The notes under the pieces were generated by a model that saw only the letters and a program-made list of their open reading frames with translations, was not told the DNA's origin and ran no database searches. Positions 32,836 to 43,729 of a stretch of 49,996 nt of DNA are shown here, piece by piece (the first letter of the stretch is position 1; each line of letters starts with the position of its first letter). The position numbers were made by a program, and so were the translations under genes. Location of the stretch: positions 1 through 49,996 of the forward strand of contig JAACWH010000041.1 in the NCBI GenBank assembly GCA_009991425.1, given 5' to 3'. This DNA is from Leptospira sp. GTDB taxonomy: Bacteria; Spirochaetota; Leptospiria; Leptospirales; Leptospiraceae.

Positions 32836-34706
32836 GAAGCAAATTCCATATCATACAATCTCTTATAATATGAGTCTCGCTCCATTAGTTCTGAATGACT
32901 AGCACATTCTAAAATTTGCCCATTTTCCATATAACAAATTTGATTTGCTATTTTTATAGTAGAGAGACGATGTGCAATTATAATAACTGTTCGGTTTTTA
33001 TATAATGTTTGGAAGGCGATTTGAATGAGTCGCTCTGATTCAGTATCTAGGGCAGAGGTAGCTTCATCAAGGATCAAAATTTGAGGATTGCGAAGCAAGG
33101 CTCGTGCAATAGAAATTCTTTGCTTCTGACCGCCAGAGAGCATAACTCCCCTTTCACCGACCATAGTTTCATAACCTTGTTCGAAAGCTTCAATAAACTC
33201 TGATGCAAATGCTTTTTCACAAGCATCTTTAAAATCTTTATCATTCACATCAGGTGTGCCGTAGGCTATGTTTTCACGAATCGTCCCATTAAAGAGAAAT
33301 ACATTTTGTGATACGATTCCTATCTTTCTTCTAAGACTAGCTAAATCATATTGTTTCAAATTGATTCCGTCTAAACTAATCTCACCTGAGCCTGGATCAA
33401 TTAATCTTGGGATTAAATCAACTAGTGTCGATTTCCCAGAACCACTTTGTCCAACTAAGGCTATGGTTTCTTCTCTTTGAATTGTTAGGTTGATATTTTT
33501 AAGTGCAGGTTGTTCGGAATTCGGATAGTGATAATAGATATCTTTTAAAACTATTCCTTGTTTTACTTGATTTAAGAATACAGGTTTTGCTACAGGAAGA
33601 ATATCGACTCTCTCATCCAAAGTCTCGAATACTCTTTGACCTGCAGCAAGTGAACTTTGAGCAAGATTAAAGAGAATACTCATTTGCTTTAGAGGTCGCA
33701 TAAGAAAGATTAGAGTTATAAAAAATGTTAAAAAGATTCCTCTAGAGAAACCAGGTTCTTGCATTAAATAAGCACCTACACCTAAAAACAAAACAGTCAT
33801 TAAGGCACCAGTAAAATCAATTAGAGTTGGACCAATCTGATGGTAGAAATGTCCTTTAAAAGTCTTATGATTCAAATCATCATTTACTTTGTAAAATCTT
33901 GCCGACTCTTCTTCTTCCTTCGAAAAAGCTCGGATAACCCGAATACCAGAAATTACTTCTTGTAAATCACCATTTAGTGAAGAGAGTCTTTCTTGTTGAT
34001 TCTTAGTAGCCTTGCGTATTTTATCAGATAGTGCAGAAACTGGTCCCATAATCAAAGGAATGATCACAAATACAATTAGTGTTAGCTTCCAACTTAAGAA
34101 AAGTAAAATAGCTAAATGAGTAACTATATAAAAGAAATCATTTACGGCGTCTTTCATGTCAGTTGAGATAATTTTGCCTGTGGTTTCTACCTCGTTGATG
34201 ATACGACTCATTAGAATACCTGTCTTTTCTTGGACAAAATAATTGATAGGAAGCAGTTGTAGCTTTAGATACAACTCATGACGAATATCTCGAATCGCCA
34301 TTAAACCTGCCGAATTAATAAAATAGACTGTGCCAGTAAGGCAGACCAACTTCATTACATAAATAGGAAATACAATTAGACAAAATAAATAAACCAATTC
34401 ATCCGTTGATTGCTCGCTGAAGTATTCATTTAGATCCACTTTTATCTTAGAAAATTTGGTTTCTAAGGATTGGAATTTTGTCATACGCTGTGGAGATTCC
34501 AGTCTTTTTAAATTAGCTAAATCTTTTTTTGTAATTGTGAATTGGAATTTGTAGTTCTCACCAGTTCCCAAGGAATCAAAGATGGGAATCAAAGTAGTAA
34601 GGCTTGCACCATTGAAGATAGATACAAGAAATGATAAAAATATACCAAAAAATAGACTGAATTTATATTTCAATACGTATTTGAGCAGTCTGGAATAAAC
34701 AATCAT
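32817..34706 (-). CDS. ABC exporter, MsbA-like lipid or drug flippase
   Basis: This is a half-transporter of 629 residues with an N-terminal membrane domain (about 1-360) and a C-terminal ATPase (about 375-629). The ATPase has Walker A GQSGSGKST, the Q loop GIVSQNVFLFNGTIREN, signature LSGGQKQR, Walker B ILILDEATSALD and a switch His in IIIAHRLSTIK. An insert of about 50 polar residues lies between the first two membrane helices (KKDLANLKRLESPQRMTKF...). It is of the MsbA/LmrA type and would work as a homodimer; lipid A or another lipid is a plausible cargo but cannot be shown. Its ATG lies two bases from the ATG of the divergent solute-binding lipoprotein. Confidence 0.85.
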   Translation of the reverse strand: MIVYSRLLKYVLKYKFSLFFGIFLSFLVSIFNGASLTTLIPIFDSLGTGENYKFQFTITKKDLANLKRLESPQRMTKFQSLETKFSKIKVDLNEYFSEQSTDELVYLFCLIVFPIYVMKLVCLTGTVYFINSAGLMAIRDIRHELYLKLQLLPINYFVQEKTGILMSRIINEVETTGKIISTDMKDAVNDFFYIVTHLAILLFLSWKLTLIVFVIIPLIMGPVSALSDKIRKATKNQQERLSSLNGDLQEVISGIRVIRAFSKEEEESARFYKVNDDLNHKTFKGHFYHQIGPTLIDFTGALMTVLFLGVGAYLMQEPGFSRGIFLTFFITLIFLMRPLKQMSILFNLAQSSLAAGQRVFETLDERVDILPVAKPVFLNQVKQGIVLKDIYYHYPNSEQPALKNINLTIQREETIALVGQSGSGKSTLVDLIPRLIDPGSGEISLDGINLKQYDLASLRRKIGIVSQNVFLFNGTIRENIAYGTPDVNDKDFKDACEKAFASEFIEAFEQGYETMVGERGVMLSGGQKQRISIARALLRNPQILILDEATSALDTESERLIQIAFQTLYKNRTVIIIAHRLSTIKIANQICYMENGQILECASHSELMERDSYYKRLYDMEFASQLTSL

Positions 34707-34708
34707 CT

Positions 34709-36124
34709 ATGAAAACCTTATCCCTTTTTCTAATACTTTTGTCCCTTCTTTTTTGCTTAGAGCCAAATTCAAAAAAAGACACCAATCTTATTAAAATATC
34801 CTATTCTACTGATCCTAGCAGCATAGATCCCATTGAAACTACTGATCTCGTTTCCGAGAAACTTGTTAAATTGCTTCATTCCAGTTTGTTTGAAATGGAT
34901 GAAAAGGGTAAAATAACTGGAAAACTTGTTACCACTTATAATTGGAATTCTCAGACCAGAACATTAAACTTAAATTTGATTTCAGGATTAAATGCTGAGG
35001 AAGTAAAAACTTCCCTTTTAAGACTTTTGCAGACTAAAGGACCAAGAAAGGAAGCATATAAGGATTTGCAAATTCTAGAATCTAATAGTAAAAGTAAAAT
35101 ATCAATTCGTATATCAAATGAACTTAGCTATAATAAACTTCTCATACTACTTTCTCTTCCAGCTTCTTTTATCTCTAGTGATACGGGTCCCTATCTTTTG
35201 AAATCATGGAAAAGAGGAAATAAATTATCCCTAGAATTTAATCCTCGTTATAAGAAACTTTTTCCAAAAATCGAATACAAAAATTACTTACCTGAAAGAT
35301 TAGATATTCTTATCATACCCCAATCCACTTCAGGAATCTTTTTATTTACAAAAGGACAATTGCATTCCTTAAAGCTATCAGACTTTTTATTGAACCATCC
35401 TGTAGCGAAACAAAATAAAATCCTTAGTAAAAAAGGAAGATCCGTTCAATATGTTGCAATCAATAATTCAAAACCTTGCTTTGATAGAAACTTTCGTGAG
35501 GCAATGAACTTAGCTATCCCTAGGGAGAAAATCATTTCATACATTCTTGACAATCAAGCAGAACTCACATTCGCCTCAATTCCTATTTCTAAATTTGATG
35601 ATGAATTTATCAAACAAAACAAAATGAAATTTCTGCCAAGAACTGATTTAAAACTTGCAAAGGAAAAACTTACTCAATCAAAATGTTTTCCTGAAATATT
35701 GAAACAAGAATTAGACTTTAGAATGAGGGCAGATGATGAGAATCAATCCAAGGGCAAAGCTGTTTTAGAAAGTCTTAGATCATTAGGACTCAATATCAAA
35801 TTAAACTCGATGGAAAAATCTTCCCTTTATAAAGAAAATGGTTTAGGCTTGGGAGATTTTACCTTTTTAACATGGTATGCCGATTATGATTCTGTTAATG
35901 CATTTCTCTATCCCTTATTTGATTCTGATAGAATGGGGAACGCAGGCAATCGTGCGTTCTATAAAAACGATAAACTTGATGAATCAATTCAAAATGAAAA
36001 TATCTTAAAATCCATAGAGATTCTTGTTAAAGAAAAACCATGGATTTATCTTTGGTCTATCCAAGAAAACTATTTACTAGCACCATCTATTCTTCGTTAT
36101 CGGGGTATTGCGGAATATTTATAA
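34709..36124 (+). CDS. Family 5 solute-binding lipoprotein (peptide/nickel type)
   Basis: The 471-residue protein has a lipoprotein signal with lipobox SLLFC, then an SBP_bac_5 fold: IKISYSTDPSSIDPIETTDLVSEKLVKLLHSSLFEMDEKGKITGKLVTTYNWN near the N-terminus, YVAINNSKPCFDRNFREAMNLAIPREKII in the middle, and TWYADYDSVNAFLYPLFDSD near the C-terminus. These proteins hand oligopeptides or nickel to ABC importers, but no permease gene is adjacent. It is a little shorter than typical OppA. Its start is two bases from the msbA-like start, and its last 38 bases overlap the convergent PBP gene. Confidence 0.82.
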   Translation: MKTLSLFLILLSLLFCLEPNSKKDTNLIKISYSTDPSSIDPIETTDLVSEKLVKLLHSSLFEMDEKGKITGKLVTTYNWNSQTRTLNLNLISGLNAEEVKTSLLRLLQTKGPRKEAYKDLQILESNSKSKISIRISNELSYNKLLILLSLPASFISSDTGPYLLKSWKRGNKLSLEFNPRYKKLFPKIEYKNYLPERLDILIIPQSTSGIFLFTKGQLHSLKLSDFLLNHPVAKQNKILSKKGRSVQYVAINNSKPCFDRNFREAMNLAIPREKIISYILDNQAELTFASIPISKFDDEFIKQNKMKFLPRTDLKLAKEKLTQSKCFPEILKQELDFRMRADDENQSKGKAVLESLRSLGLNIKLNSMEKSSLYKENGLGLGDFTFLTWYADYDSVNAFLYPLFDSDRMGNAGNRAFYKNDKLDESIQNENILKSIEILVKEKPWIYLWSIQENYLLAPSILRYRGIAEYL

Positions 36125-38783
36125 ATGGCTCTTCTAATTCCACCCCACCTTCTACAAATGGCTCCCTATTTTCTTTAGAATCTAGATTTTTTTCTTTTTC
36201 GATTTCTTGAATTTCAGAATCTCCATTTCTTGCGGAAATATATTCTGCAGAATTTGGATCGATAGGCTTTTCTCTTCTGGTAATGCTATCCCCTATATAA
36301 TAATACTGATTCATTAGAGGAAATTTACAATATGCAAAATTTTTAATTTTCTCTGGTTCAGGAAGTTTTGATTTCTTGCCTGGTTTATCTGAATTTGTAA
36401 ACTTTACAGGTTTTTCAACATTAGGGACAATCTGTTCACCAGAGGGTAAAACTTCAGTAGCGATTGGGATAGGTGCTGGCTCAAGAAATTGTTTCTCATA
36501 ATTTGTCTCGAGTAAAGTTCCATCATCAGCACAGATATCTAATTTCATATAGCTTCCTTGGATTTCCTCAGAAAGCAAGTTTCGACCTATTAACTTTTGG
36601 TTAGCTACTGCTTGGGAGAATTTCCACCAAATTTTGCCAGTTGTTCCAGAACCTGATCCAGGAAAGGGTGCTCCCCAATCATTTCCAATCCAGACAACGG
36701 TTGCCATATCGGGAACAAGTCCAGCAAACCAAGCATCCCTAACTCCTTGAATCCCACTCCATTTTTTCCTAGCTTCTTTTGGACTTTGGACTGTTCCTGT
36801 CTTACCACCCATAGGAAAGCGCTCTTCGATTGGTATTCGAATCGGCATAGTTCCTTCTTCTGTTAGTACTGATTGCAAGGTATCCAAAGCCATTGCACAA
36901 GCGATAGGATCTAATATTTGGTAGGTATAAGTTTCAGGATTTGAGAAATCTTCTAAGGAAGAACTATCAGATATTTTGCGAATTTTTCTTGGGGTAATTT
37001 TTTTTCCTCCATTTTGAATTGTCGCATAGATCACCGACAATTCCATAGGCGTAAGTTCTCCTGATCCTAAAGCCAAAGATAGATTAGGTGAAAACCTTTC
37101 CTTGGCAACTGATGGATCTAAATCTAAAATTTCAGTTAATCTCTCCAAGAAATAAGAAACTCTTACCTCTTTTAGAAGTTTTACGGACACAGTGTTCATT
37201 GATTGAGCAAAGGCTCTACGAACTGTAACATCACCTTTATAACCAGCATACCAATTTTTCGGAGAGTATCCATTATACGATATTGCCTCATCCTTAATGA
37301 TAGACGAAGGTGTAACTATTCGTTTTTCAAAAGCAAGAGCATAAACTAATGCTTTAATTGTTGAACCAGGTTGACGGTAGGAATATTCCAATCGATTGGG
37401 TCTATAGGAATTTGAAATTTTTACACTATTTATAAAAACCTCCACATCTCCCGTGCTTGAATTTAAGGATACAAATCCACCTCTCATTCCATCTGCTATT
37501 TCTTTCACCATTTCTTTACTAGGAGGTTTTGTTTTTGATTTTTTCTTAGATTTAGGGGGATTTGCTAATTCTAGAATTTGTTTTTTTATATTCTCCATGC
37601 CTTCTTTCAAGGCTACTTCAGCTATTTTTTGTTTTTCATAATCAAGAGTTGTATGAACAACTATGTTTTTATTTTCTAATTCTTCATCGGCGTATTCTTC
37701 TAAAATAAATTTTCTGATATCTGCATTAAAATCAGGTGCCAAGTTAATTTTAAAATTTCTATCGTAGCCTTTTGAACCAATCAGAGATGTGTATTTAATT
37801 TTAGCTGGTATACTTATCTCTTTAATCGACTTCTCATCGGAAGGTTTTTCAACCTGATCATTGGCCTGCAATTCAGATACAGCATAGGATTTTTTAAACT
37901 TACGAATAGAATCATCTAACAAAACATCAAAATTTGAACCTATTATTGAAACAGAGGGACGAATATTTGGATCTTGCGTTTTCGCCATTTCTTTAAGAAC
38001 TATAGATTGCTTAACTAAAGCATAACGAAGATTCACAATTGGATTATAAACAGATGGAGCAGGAATAATCCCTATGATCATAGCCGCTTCAGCTGGAGTC
38101 ATTTCACTTGCTGATTTATCAAAATAATATCTGGATGCCGACTCTACACCCGTATTTTCTTGTCCTAGATAAATCTGATTGAGATACATTGACAGAATTT
38201 CCTGTTTGGAAAATCTGTTTTCAATATAATAAGTTGCATAAACTTCTGTTAACTTATTAAATAAATTTCGTTCTCCTAAGTTTAATGTTAATTTTGCAAG
38301 CTGTTGGGTAATCGTACTTCCTCCTTGGCTGAGTCTGAATTTTGATAAGTTCACAAGAACTGCTCGAAATATTGCTGAGTAATTTATACCAGAATGATTG
38401 AAGAATTCTCTATCTTCTGCAGATAATAAAGCCCAGACAATAATCTTATGATCATCTAAATTATCTACTCGAATGGGCTTTAGATTATTACGATAGAACT
38501 CACCAATTAAGATTCCATTTTTATCTTTTATTTGGATTGGATGAGTCGTCTCGGGATCGAAAACTCTATTGATTTCAGTTGCAAATTTGTTTAGATTTTT
38601 CTCAACTCTAGGCTTTTCAGAACTCCAAGAAACATAGGAACCACCTATGAAAAAGGAAATAACTAATAAACCGAAGATGGAACCTATTTTTAAAATTCTT
38701 TTCTGATTGCTACGAACCCATTTGTATCCGAGCCCAAAAGAGCGAATCAACCATTGGAAAAATTTTCCTATATTACTTTGCAT
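36087..38783 (-). CDS. Class A penicillin-binding protein (transglycosylase/transpeptidase)
   Basis: This bifunctional peptidoglycan synthase has 898 residues. One membrane anchor (about 30-50) is followed by a GT51 transglycosylase with Glu123 in [27 protein letters not shown] and [21 protein letters not shown] less conserved middle part of about 150 residues follows. The transpeptidase has Ser474 in [10 protein letters not shown] (SxxK), the SMN motif in [10 protein letters not shown], and the KTGT box in MGGKTGTVQ. The C-terminal 150 residues are proline- and charge-rich and end acidic. It acts in the periplasm as a PBP1A-type enzyme. The start overlaps the end of lon by 11 bases, so both may be read from one promoter. 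Confidence 0.9.
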   Translation of the reverse strand: MQSNIGKFFQWLIRSFGLGYKWVRSNQKRILKIGSIFGLLVISFFIGGSYVSWSSEKPRVEKNLNKFATEINRVFDPETTHPIQIKDKNGILIGEFYRNNLKPIRVDNLDDHKIIVWALLSAEDREFFNHSGINYSAIFRAVLVNLSKFRLSQGGSTITQQLAKLTLNLGERNLFNKLTEVYATYYIENRFSKQEILSMYLNQIYLGQENTGVESASRYYFDKSASEMTPAEAAMIIGIIPAPSVYNPIVNLRYALVKQSIVLKEMAKTQDPNIRPSVSIIGSNFDVLLDDSIRKFKKSYAVSELQANDQVEKPSDEKSIKEISIPAKIKYTSLIGSKGYDRNFKINLAPDFNADIRKFILEEYADEELENKNIVVHTTLDYEKQKIAEVALKEGMENIKKQILELANPPKSKKKSKTKPPSKEMVKEIADGMRGGFVSLNSSTGDVEVFINSVKISNSYRPNRLEYSYRQPGSTIKALVYALAFEKRIVTPSSIIKDEAISYNGYSPKNWYAGYKGDVTVRRAFAQSMNTVSVKLLKEVRVSYFLERLTEILDLDPSVAKERFSPNLSLALGSGELTPMELSVIYATIQNGGKKITPRKIRKISDSSSLEDFSNPETYTYQILDPIACAMALDTLQSVLTEEGTMPIRIPIEERFPMGGKTGTVQSPKEARKKWSGIQGVRDAWFAGLVPDMATVVWIGNDWGAPFPGSGSGTTGKIWWKFSQAVANQKLIGRNLLSEEIQGSYMKLDICADDGTLLETNYEKQFLEPAPIPIATEVLPSGEQIVPNVEKPVKFTNSDKPGKKSKLPEPEKIKNFAYCKFPLMNQYYYIGDSITRREKPIDPNSAEYISARNGDSEIQEIEKEKNLDSKENREPFVEGGVELEEPFINIPQYPDNEE

Positions 38784-41154
38784 TTATTTCATATCCTAGT
38801 AAAATTTTTGCTACTTCCTTAAAATGAGAAACCATAATAAAATCCAATCCTTTTTTCACATAATCAGGAACTTCATCTAGATCATTGCTATTATCTTTGG
38901 GTAAAATAATTTTCTTTATTTTTGCTCTTTTAGCAGCAACAATCTTTTCTCTTAAGCCTCCAATTGCAAGAACCTCGCCTGTCAAGGTCATCTCTCCTGT
39001 CATCGCATAACCTTTTTTAACTGTTTGGCCTAAGGCTAGTGAAAGTATCGCAGTAGCCATAGTAATTCCCGCAGAGGGCCCATCTTTAGGAGTAGCTCCA
39101 TCGGGAACATGAAGGTGAACAGACTTGTCTTTAAAAAGTTCAGTTTTCACTAGAACATTTTTAATGTAACTAAATGATAGCTTAGCCGATTCTTCCATCA
39201 TTTTACCTAATTGACCCGTTAGTTGAAGACTGCCATCACCTTTAAGAAAAATTGCTTCCATGAGCAAGGTGCTACCACCAGCTTGGGTCCAAGCTAAACC
39301 CAAGGCAGTTCCAGGAACTCTAGGCTCTGTCATGCGATCATCTACAAAAGGAGGATGACCCAAAAGTTCATTGATCTTTTTCATATCCAAAACTTTTGGA
39401 ATTTTCTTTTTCTCTACAATGAGAATGGCAAGTTTTCTTGCGATCTTATCAGTCATCTTTTCAAGCCCACGGAGTCCGGATTCACGTGAATAGGAATTGA
39501 TAAATTCAGGAATAGATTTTGTTTCTATGTCGATAGATCTTGCTTTCAAGCCATTTCTTTCGAGAGACTTCTTCCAAAGATATTTCTTTAGAATCTGAAC
39601 TTTTTCCTCAGTGATGTAGCCAGAAATATTAATTATTTCCATACGATCCAGAAGCACACGTGGAATTGTATCTATGGTATTTGCAGTTGCTAGAAAGAAA
39701 ATTTTAGAAAGGTCAAATGGCAAATCTAAATAATGATCTCTAAAACTAAAATTTTGTTCTGGATCAAGAACCTCTAAGAGAGCAGAACCTGGGTCACCCT
39801 GGTAACCTATAGCAAGTTTGTCTAACTCATCCAATAGAATGATAGGATCTTTTTCCTTTGTTATACGAAGGGCATTGATAATTTTGCCAGGCATGGCTCC
39901 GACATATGTCCGACGATGACCCTTGATTTCTGCCTCGTCGCGCATTCCTCCCACTGATAGACGATAGAATTGTCTACCTGTAGCCTTAGCTATTGATTTT
40001 GCGATGGAAGTTTTCCCAACTCCTGGTGGACCCACCAAACAAAGAATCATTCCTCTACCCTTAGGATTTAACTTCATCACGGCAAGAAATTCTAAGATCC
40101 TTTCTTTCACATCCTCAAGTTTATAATGATCTTGGTCTAAAATCTTTCTAGCCCTAGCAATATCAATTTCTTTGGGGCTTGGCTCTTCCCAGGGTAGAGC
40201 TTCTAGTACATCTAAATAATTTCGTATAACATTATATTCAGCAGAGTTTGGATCAGTTGAATGGAATTTCTCAATCTCTCTATGAATTTCTTGTTGGATG
40301 CTTGGATCAGCATTTGTTTTCTTTAGGGTTTCAATTAGTTTAGTGTATTTTTTGGAAAAACTTCCCTCTTCCATTCCGAGTTCAGTTTGGATTGCCTTAA
40401 GCTGCTCTCGCAAAAAATACTGCCTCTGTTGCTTATCGATTTTTTCGTTAATATTGTCTTGGATCTTTCTTTGTAGATTGATGAGTTCAATTTCTTTCTT
40501 GAGATAAAATAACACTTTTTCTAATCGATCGACGACCTTAAAAGATTCTATAACAGATTGGTATTCTTCCTTTTCAAGATTCAAAATCGAACAGACGAAA
40601 TCTGCCATCTTCCCTGGCTCATCTACATTCATCATGGTCAATTTCATGTCTTCTGTGAACAGAGGATTGTTCTGTGCTAATTCTTTGGTAAGAATCAAGA
40701 GAGAGCGCATCATTGCTTTAATCGTATTTTTAGTCGTTCCGAGTGGTTCTTCTGGATAAGAAATTATTGCCATCAAAAGCGGCTTAGACTGTACAATCTG
40801 TTCGGTCTTAAATCTACCAATAGTGTTTACTAAAATATTGATTCCACCATCAGGTAGATTGATCTTCTTTAGAATCCTGCAAAGTATACCGACTTCAACC
40901 ATATTTTCGATTTCATCATCTGGACTATTATCATTCTTCAAAAGCACAAGTCCAAGAAAATGATCTTTATGCAAAGAAGATTCTACAGAGGCGACAAATT
41001 TACCATTGGGTACGACTAGGGGAGTAATTATGCCTGGAAAAACAGGCCTAGATTTGATAGGAAGCAAGTATACCTGCTCTGGCAATAAATCATCTAAAGC
41101 AATTAGATCGGGTGGCAGAAAGTTTTCGTCAGAATTTTCTAAATCGTCGTTCAA
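38773..41154 (-). CDS. lon: ATP-dependent protease Lon
   Basis: The protein is a 793-residue Lon protease that degrades misfolded and regulatory proteins in the cytoplasm. The N-terminal substrate-binding domain (about 25-220) starts at [14 protein letters not shown]. The AAA+ module has Walker [10 protein letters not shown] with Lys381, Walker [10 protein letters not shown], and the [20 protein letters not shown] segment typical of Lon. The protease domain has the dyad Ser694 in KDGPSAGI and Lys737 in [13 protein letters not shown], 43 residues apart as in E. coli. Length is normal. It overlaps the PBP gene and is divergent from a small secreted protein gene with 48 bases between. No heat-shock promoter or CIRCE element was recognised. 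Confidence 0.96.
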   Translation of the reverse strand: MNDDLENSDENFLPPDLIALDDLLPEQVYLLPIKSRPVFPGIITPLVVPNGKFVASVESSLHKDHFLGLVLLKNDNSPDDEIENMVEVGILCRILKKINLPDGGINILVNTIGRFKTEQIVQSKPLLMAIISYPEEPLGTTKNTIKAMMRSLLILTKELAQNNPLFTEDMKLTMMNVDEPGKMADFVCSILNLEKEEYQSVIESFKVVDRLEKVLFYLKKEIELINLQRKIQDNINEKIDKQQRQYFLREQLKAIQTELGMEEGSFSKKYTKLIETLKKTNADPSIQQEIHREIEKFHSTDPNSAEYNVIRNYLDVLEALPWEEPSPKEIDIARARKILDQDHYKLEDVKERILEFLAVMKLNPKGRGMILCLVGPPGVGKTSIAKSIAKATGRQFYRLSVGGMRDEAEIKGHRRTYVGAMPGKIINALRITKEKDPIILLDELDKLAIGYQGDPGSALLEVLDPEQNFSFRDHYLDLPFDLSKIFFLATANTIDTIPRVLLDRMEIINISGYITEEKVQILKKYLWKKSLERNGLKARSIDIETKSIPEFINSYSRESGLRGLEKMTDKIARKLAILIVEKKKIPKVLDMKKINELLGHPPFVDDRMTEPRVPGTALGLAWTQAGGSTLLMEAIFLKGDGSLQLTGQLGKMMEESAKLSFSYIKNVLVKTELFKDKSVHLHVPDGATPKDGPSAGITMATAILSLALGQTVKKGYAMTGEMTLTGEVLAIGGLREKIVAAKRAKIKKIILPKDNSNDLDEVPDYVKKGLDFIMVSHFKEVAKILLGYEINAK

Positions 41155-41202
41155 TGAAACATCCTTATTTTCTATTTTGAATTATGAAACTGTCTAAAGC
41201 GT

Positions 41203-41676
41203 ATGATACGTTTTATTTTTCTATTTTTTCTCAGTCTTGGTATATTGAAAGCCAATCCTTTGGTTCTTGGAAGTATTTTTTCAATCGACTCATGGCAAAA
41301 TCAACATGAAGAAGAAGTCAAAATAACTGAATCCACAGAAAGAGTGTATTTCTTATCTGATATGACAGCTAGTAAAATTTTACATGCAGAACTGGAAGAA
41401 AAAAAGAAAGGCTACCTGAGCTCAATATCTGCTGTGGTTTTTTCTGACATTCATAAAATGCCCTCTATTATAACAAGTTTTATAGCTTTACCCAAAATGC
41501 GTTCTTATTCCTACCCTATTCTCTTAATCACCGATGAGAAAACTGGCAAAATTTTCCCCCAAGAAAGCGAAAAAATAACTCTTATTAAACTTAAGAATAA
41601 GAAAATCATCAGTATAGAATTTTTAGAAAACATAGAGGATTTGCGGAAAAGCATGAACCCTGGTGTGAATAAGTAA
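41203..41676 (+). CDS. Exported protein, possibly thioredoxin-like fold
   Basis: The 157-residue protein has a signal peptide (MIRFIFLFFLSLGILKAN) and a mature part with alternating strands and helices: ERVYFLSDMTASKILHAEL, ISAVVFSDIHKMPSIITSFIALP, YSYPILLITDEKTGKIF and ITLIKLKNKKIISIEFLENIEDLRKSM. This order resembles a thioredoxin-fold domain (YtfJ-like), but there is no CXXC and indeed no cysteine. The next gene, 30 bases on, is a secreted MsrA, so a periplasmic redox or repair context is possible. The family call is tentative. Confidence 0.5.
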   Translation: MIRFIFLFFLSLGILKANPLVLGSIFSIDSWQNQHEEEVKITESTERVYFLSDMTASKILHAELEEKKKGYLSSISAVVFSDIHKMPSIITSFIALPKMRSYSYPILLITDEKTGKIFPQESEKITLIKLKNKKIISIEFLENIEDLRKSMNPGVNK

Positions 41677-41706
41677 CCTATAAAGATTTTTTTCGAAGAG
41701 AAAAGT

Positions 41707-42348
41707 ATGAGATACAATAAGTTTCAATTTAAATCCATTCCAGTAGCATTATTCTTCATCCTGATTGCATTTTCTACGGATATAGCACTCAAAGCAGAGT
41801 CTAAAAAAGGAAAGGGAGTCAAAAAATTGGAAATAGCTACTTTTGCTGGTGGATGCTTTTGGTGCATGGAACCTCCTTATGATAAATTACCTGGTGTTGA
41901 GAAGATTACTGTAGGTTACATTGGTGGAACCAAGGTAAACCCGACCTACGAAGAAGTTTCATCTGGTTCAACTGGACATACAGAAGCTATACAATTAGAA
42001 TTTGATCCTGATTTAATTAGCTTTAATAAATTGGTCGAAGTATTCTGGAAGAACATAAACCCTACACAATCCAATGGACAATTCTATGATATGGGTTCAC
42101 AATACCGAACTGGAATATTCTATCATTCTGATGAACAGAAAAAGATAGCTGAAGATTCAAAGAAAAAACTTGAAAAAATTGGTAAATTCAAAGAACCGAT
42201 AGCAACAGAAATAACGAAAGCCTCCGTTTTTTATCCCGCTGAAGACTACCATCAGAAATACTATAAGAAAAAACCTGACCATTACAAACGATATAGCATA
42301 GGATCTGGTCGGGTAGAGTATAAGAAAAAAGTATGGGGTGATGAATAG
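41707..42348 (+). CDS. msrA: Peptide methionine sulfoxide reductase A, exported form
   Basis: MsrA reduces the S form of methionine sulfoxide in damaged proteins. This 213-residue protein has an N-terminal signal (about 1-30), then the catalytic Cys50 in ATFAGGCFWCMEPPYD, GYIGGTKVNPTYEEVSSGSTGHTEAIQLEFDP, and DMGSQYRTGIFYHSDEQ, with YPAEDYHQKYY near the end. Apart from Cys50 and Cys53 there is no other cysteine, so the usual C-terminal resolving cysteine is missing and recycling may use Cys53 or an outside thiol. The signal places it in the periplasm. The small upstream exported protein may be a partner. Confidence 0.9.
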   Translation: MRYNKFQFKSIPVALFFILIAFSTDIALKAESKKGKGVKKLEIATFAGGCFWCMEPPYDKLPGVEKITVGYIGGTKVNPTYEEVSSGSTGHTEAIQLEFDPDLISFNKLVEVFWKNINPTQSNGQFYDMGSQYRTGIFYHSDEQKKIAEDSKKKLEKIGKFKEPIATEITKASVFYPAEDYHQKYYKKKPDHYKRYSIGSGRVEYKKKVWGDE

Positions 42349-42391
42349 AATTTGATGCAATAGAGCCAAGCTTTTCTATTTTGGACTTATC

Positions 42392-43060
42392 TTGGCTTAT
42401 TCAAATTATACATCTATTTGGAACCGATTTTACCTGCTTATTTTATTTTTAAGCATAAATCAATGCGTTAGTTATAGTTCCTTTCCTGCAAATTCTCCTA
42501 CTTCCTCTGATCCGTCCCAGGTTCCCAAGTGGGTTTGGATCTCGGAAGATCCCATTCTTAAAGAAATCCTAGCAGAAAAATTCGATCGCCCTGGCTTGGT
42601 CGAGGATTTTACTGATCTGTCGAATATTGCAAGTATCGATGTTGTTCATATAGAATCAGAAATACCTTATGCGACCTCAATCCTTCATTCTCTAAGCACC
42701 CTATCGTTTGGAATGTTTCACGAAATTAGAACCAAATATGATTTTGAGATTCACTACTTGAATGATTTTGAGAATAGACAGGAAAAATATACTAGCTATA
42801 CCGAATACAGAGTTCGAACAGTTATGCCGCCTTATATAGGTCTTGCGACAACATTAGTCCTAGGAATAACAGATCGCTACAAGAAGCCCGAACATTTGCG
42901 AGAGTATTGTTATCAGACAGAAGTAAGTGGAAGTAGAGAGACTTGGGAAGCCAGCAGAGAAGAATACTGCAAGGAATATAAAAGACTACTTACTGTTGCA
43001 TGGCAGTCAATAGAGTCTCAGGTCGAATCTGACCTACGGACTAATTCTGAAAGGAAATAA
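42392..43060 (+). CDS. Lipoprotein of unknown function
   Basis: The 222-residue protein starts at a TTG (42392) and has a signal with relaxed lipobox SINQC. The mature part includes VPKWVWISEDPILKEILAEKFDRPG and a long segment IHYLNDFENRQEKYTSYTEYRVRTVMPPYIGLATTLVLGI that holds a possible second hydrophobic stretch. Two cysteines follow near the end (EYCYQ, EYCKEY). I recognise no family. It is followed after 4 bases by the tandem outer membrane proteins and probably belongs with them. Confidence 0.6.
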   Translation: MAYSNYTSIWNRFYLLILFLSINQCVSYSSFPANSPTSSDPSQVPKWVWISEDPILKEILAEKFDRPGLVEDFTDLSNIASIDVVHIESEIPYATSILHSLSTLSFGMFHEIRTKYDFEIHYLNDFENRQEKYTSYTEYRVRTVMPPYIGLATTLVLGITDRYKKPEHLREYCYQTEVSGSRETWEASREEYCKEYKRLLTVAWQSIESQVESDLRTNSERK

Positions 43061-43064
43061 TTTT

Positions 43065-43727
43065 ATGATAAAGTTGGGTAAATTATTTTTAATAATTATT
43101 CTTTTCCCAATTTATGTACTAAAGAGTGAAGAGTCTCATGTAAGCGATAAGAAATTTTTTGACAATAAGAATTCATGGGAAATAAGCTTATACTATGGAC
43201 TCTATTCAGAAACAGATTTACTTCCAATATTACTAAGACAAGACACTAATTACAGACAATCTTATATCTATACTTTAGCATTTAGCAGACCCCTTGATTA
43301 TAAATGGAGGTTTTTAGATTTCGAATTTGAATCTAACCTAGCTAAGCATGATGGACTTATGCACCATTGGGAGTGGAATAATTTTTATATTGCCAAAATC
43401 TCTGAAGTCTTTCAATTACCATTGAGTTTTTCTGTTGGAGAAGGAATATCTCTAGCTTCGCAAAATCCAAAACTAGAAAACAAAGATGTCTTTTTCAATC
43501 CATTAACCTTAGAATTCCAAAGAGATCGTATTGAATCTAGGAATTTACTGAATTATGTAATGGTCGAAATGGAAGTTGGAAAAAGAGATTGGGATTTTCC
43601 TAGAGTCTTTCTTCGTATCCACCATCGTTCAGGGGTATTTGGATTCTTTTGTCCACCCGATCCAGCCTGCGGTTCGAATTTCGTTTCTTATGGAATACGC
43701 TATCCACTTGATAAATTAATTCCATAA
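43065..43727 (+). CDS. Outer membrane protein, first of a tandem pair with HHRSG motif
   Basis: The 220-residue product has a signal peptide (GKLFLIIILFPIYVLKSEE) and a strand-rich mature part. The characteristic segments are FSRPLDYKWRFLDFEFESNLAKHDG, HHWEWNNFYIAKI, LPLSFSVGEGISLAS, and a C-terminal FLRIHHRSGVFGFFCPPDPACGSN. The latter has a His-x-Ser arrangement and two cysteines 7 apart that could form a loop. The plan is like small outer membrane barrels related to acyloxyacyl hydrolase or PagL, but a full catalytic set was not proved. It ends two bases before its paralogue. Confidence 0.65.
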   Translation: MIKLGKLFLIIILFPIYVLKSEESHVSDKKFFDNKNSWEISLYYGLYSETDLLPILLRQDTNYRQSYIYTLAFSRPLDYKWRFLDFEFESNLAKHDGLMHHWEWNNFYIAKISEVFQLPLSFSVGEGISLASQNPKLENKDVFFNPLTLEFQRDRIESRNLLNYVMVEMEVGKRDWDFPRVFLRIHHRSGVFGFFCPPDPACGSNFVSYGIRYPLDKLIP

Positions 43728-43729
43728 CT

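Noticed and set aside
41200..41210. Inverted repeat CGTATGATACG over the start codon of the gene next to lon
   Set aside because: Five-base arms only and not a known CIRCE or LexA site; I saw no second copy.
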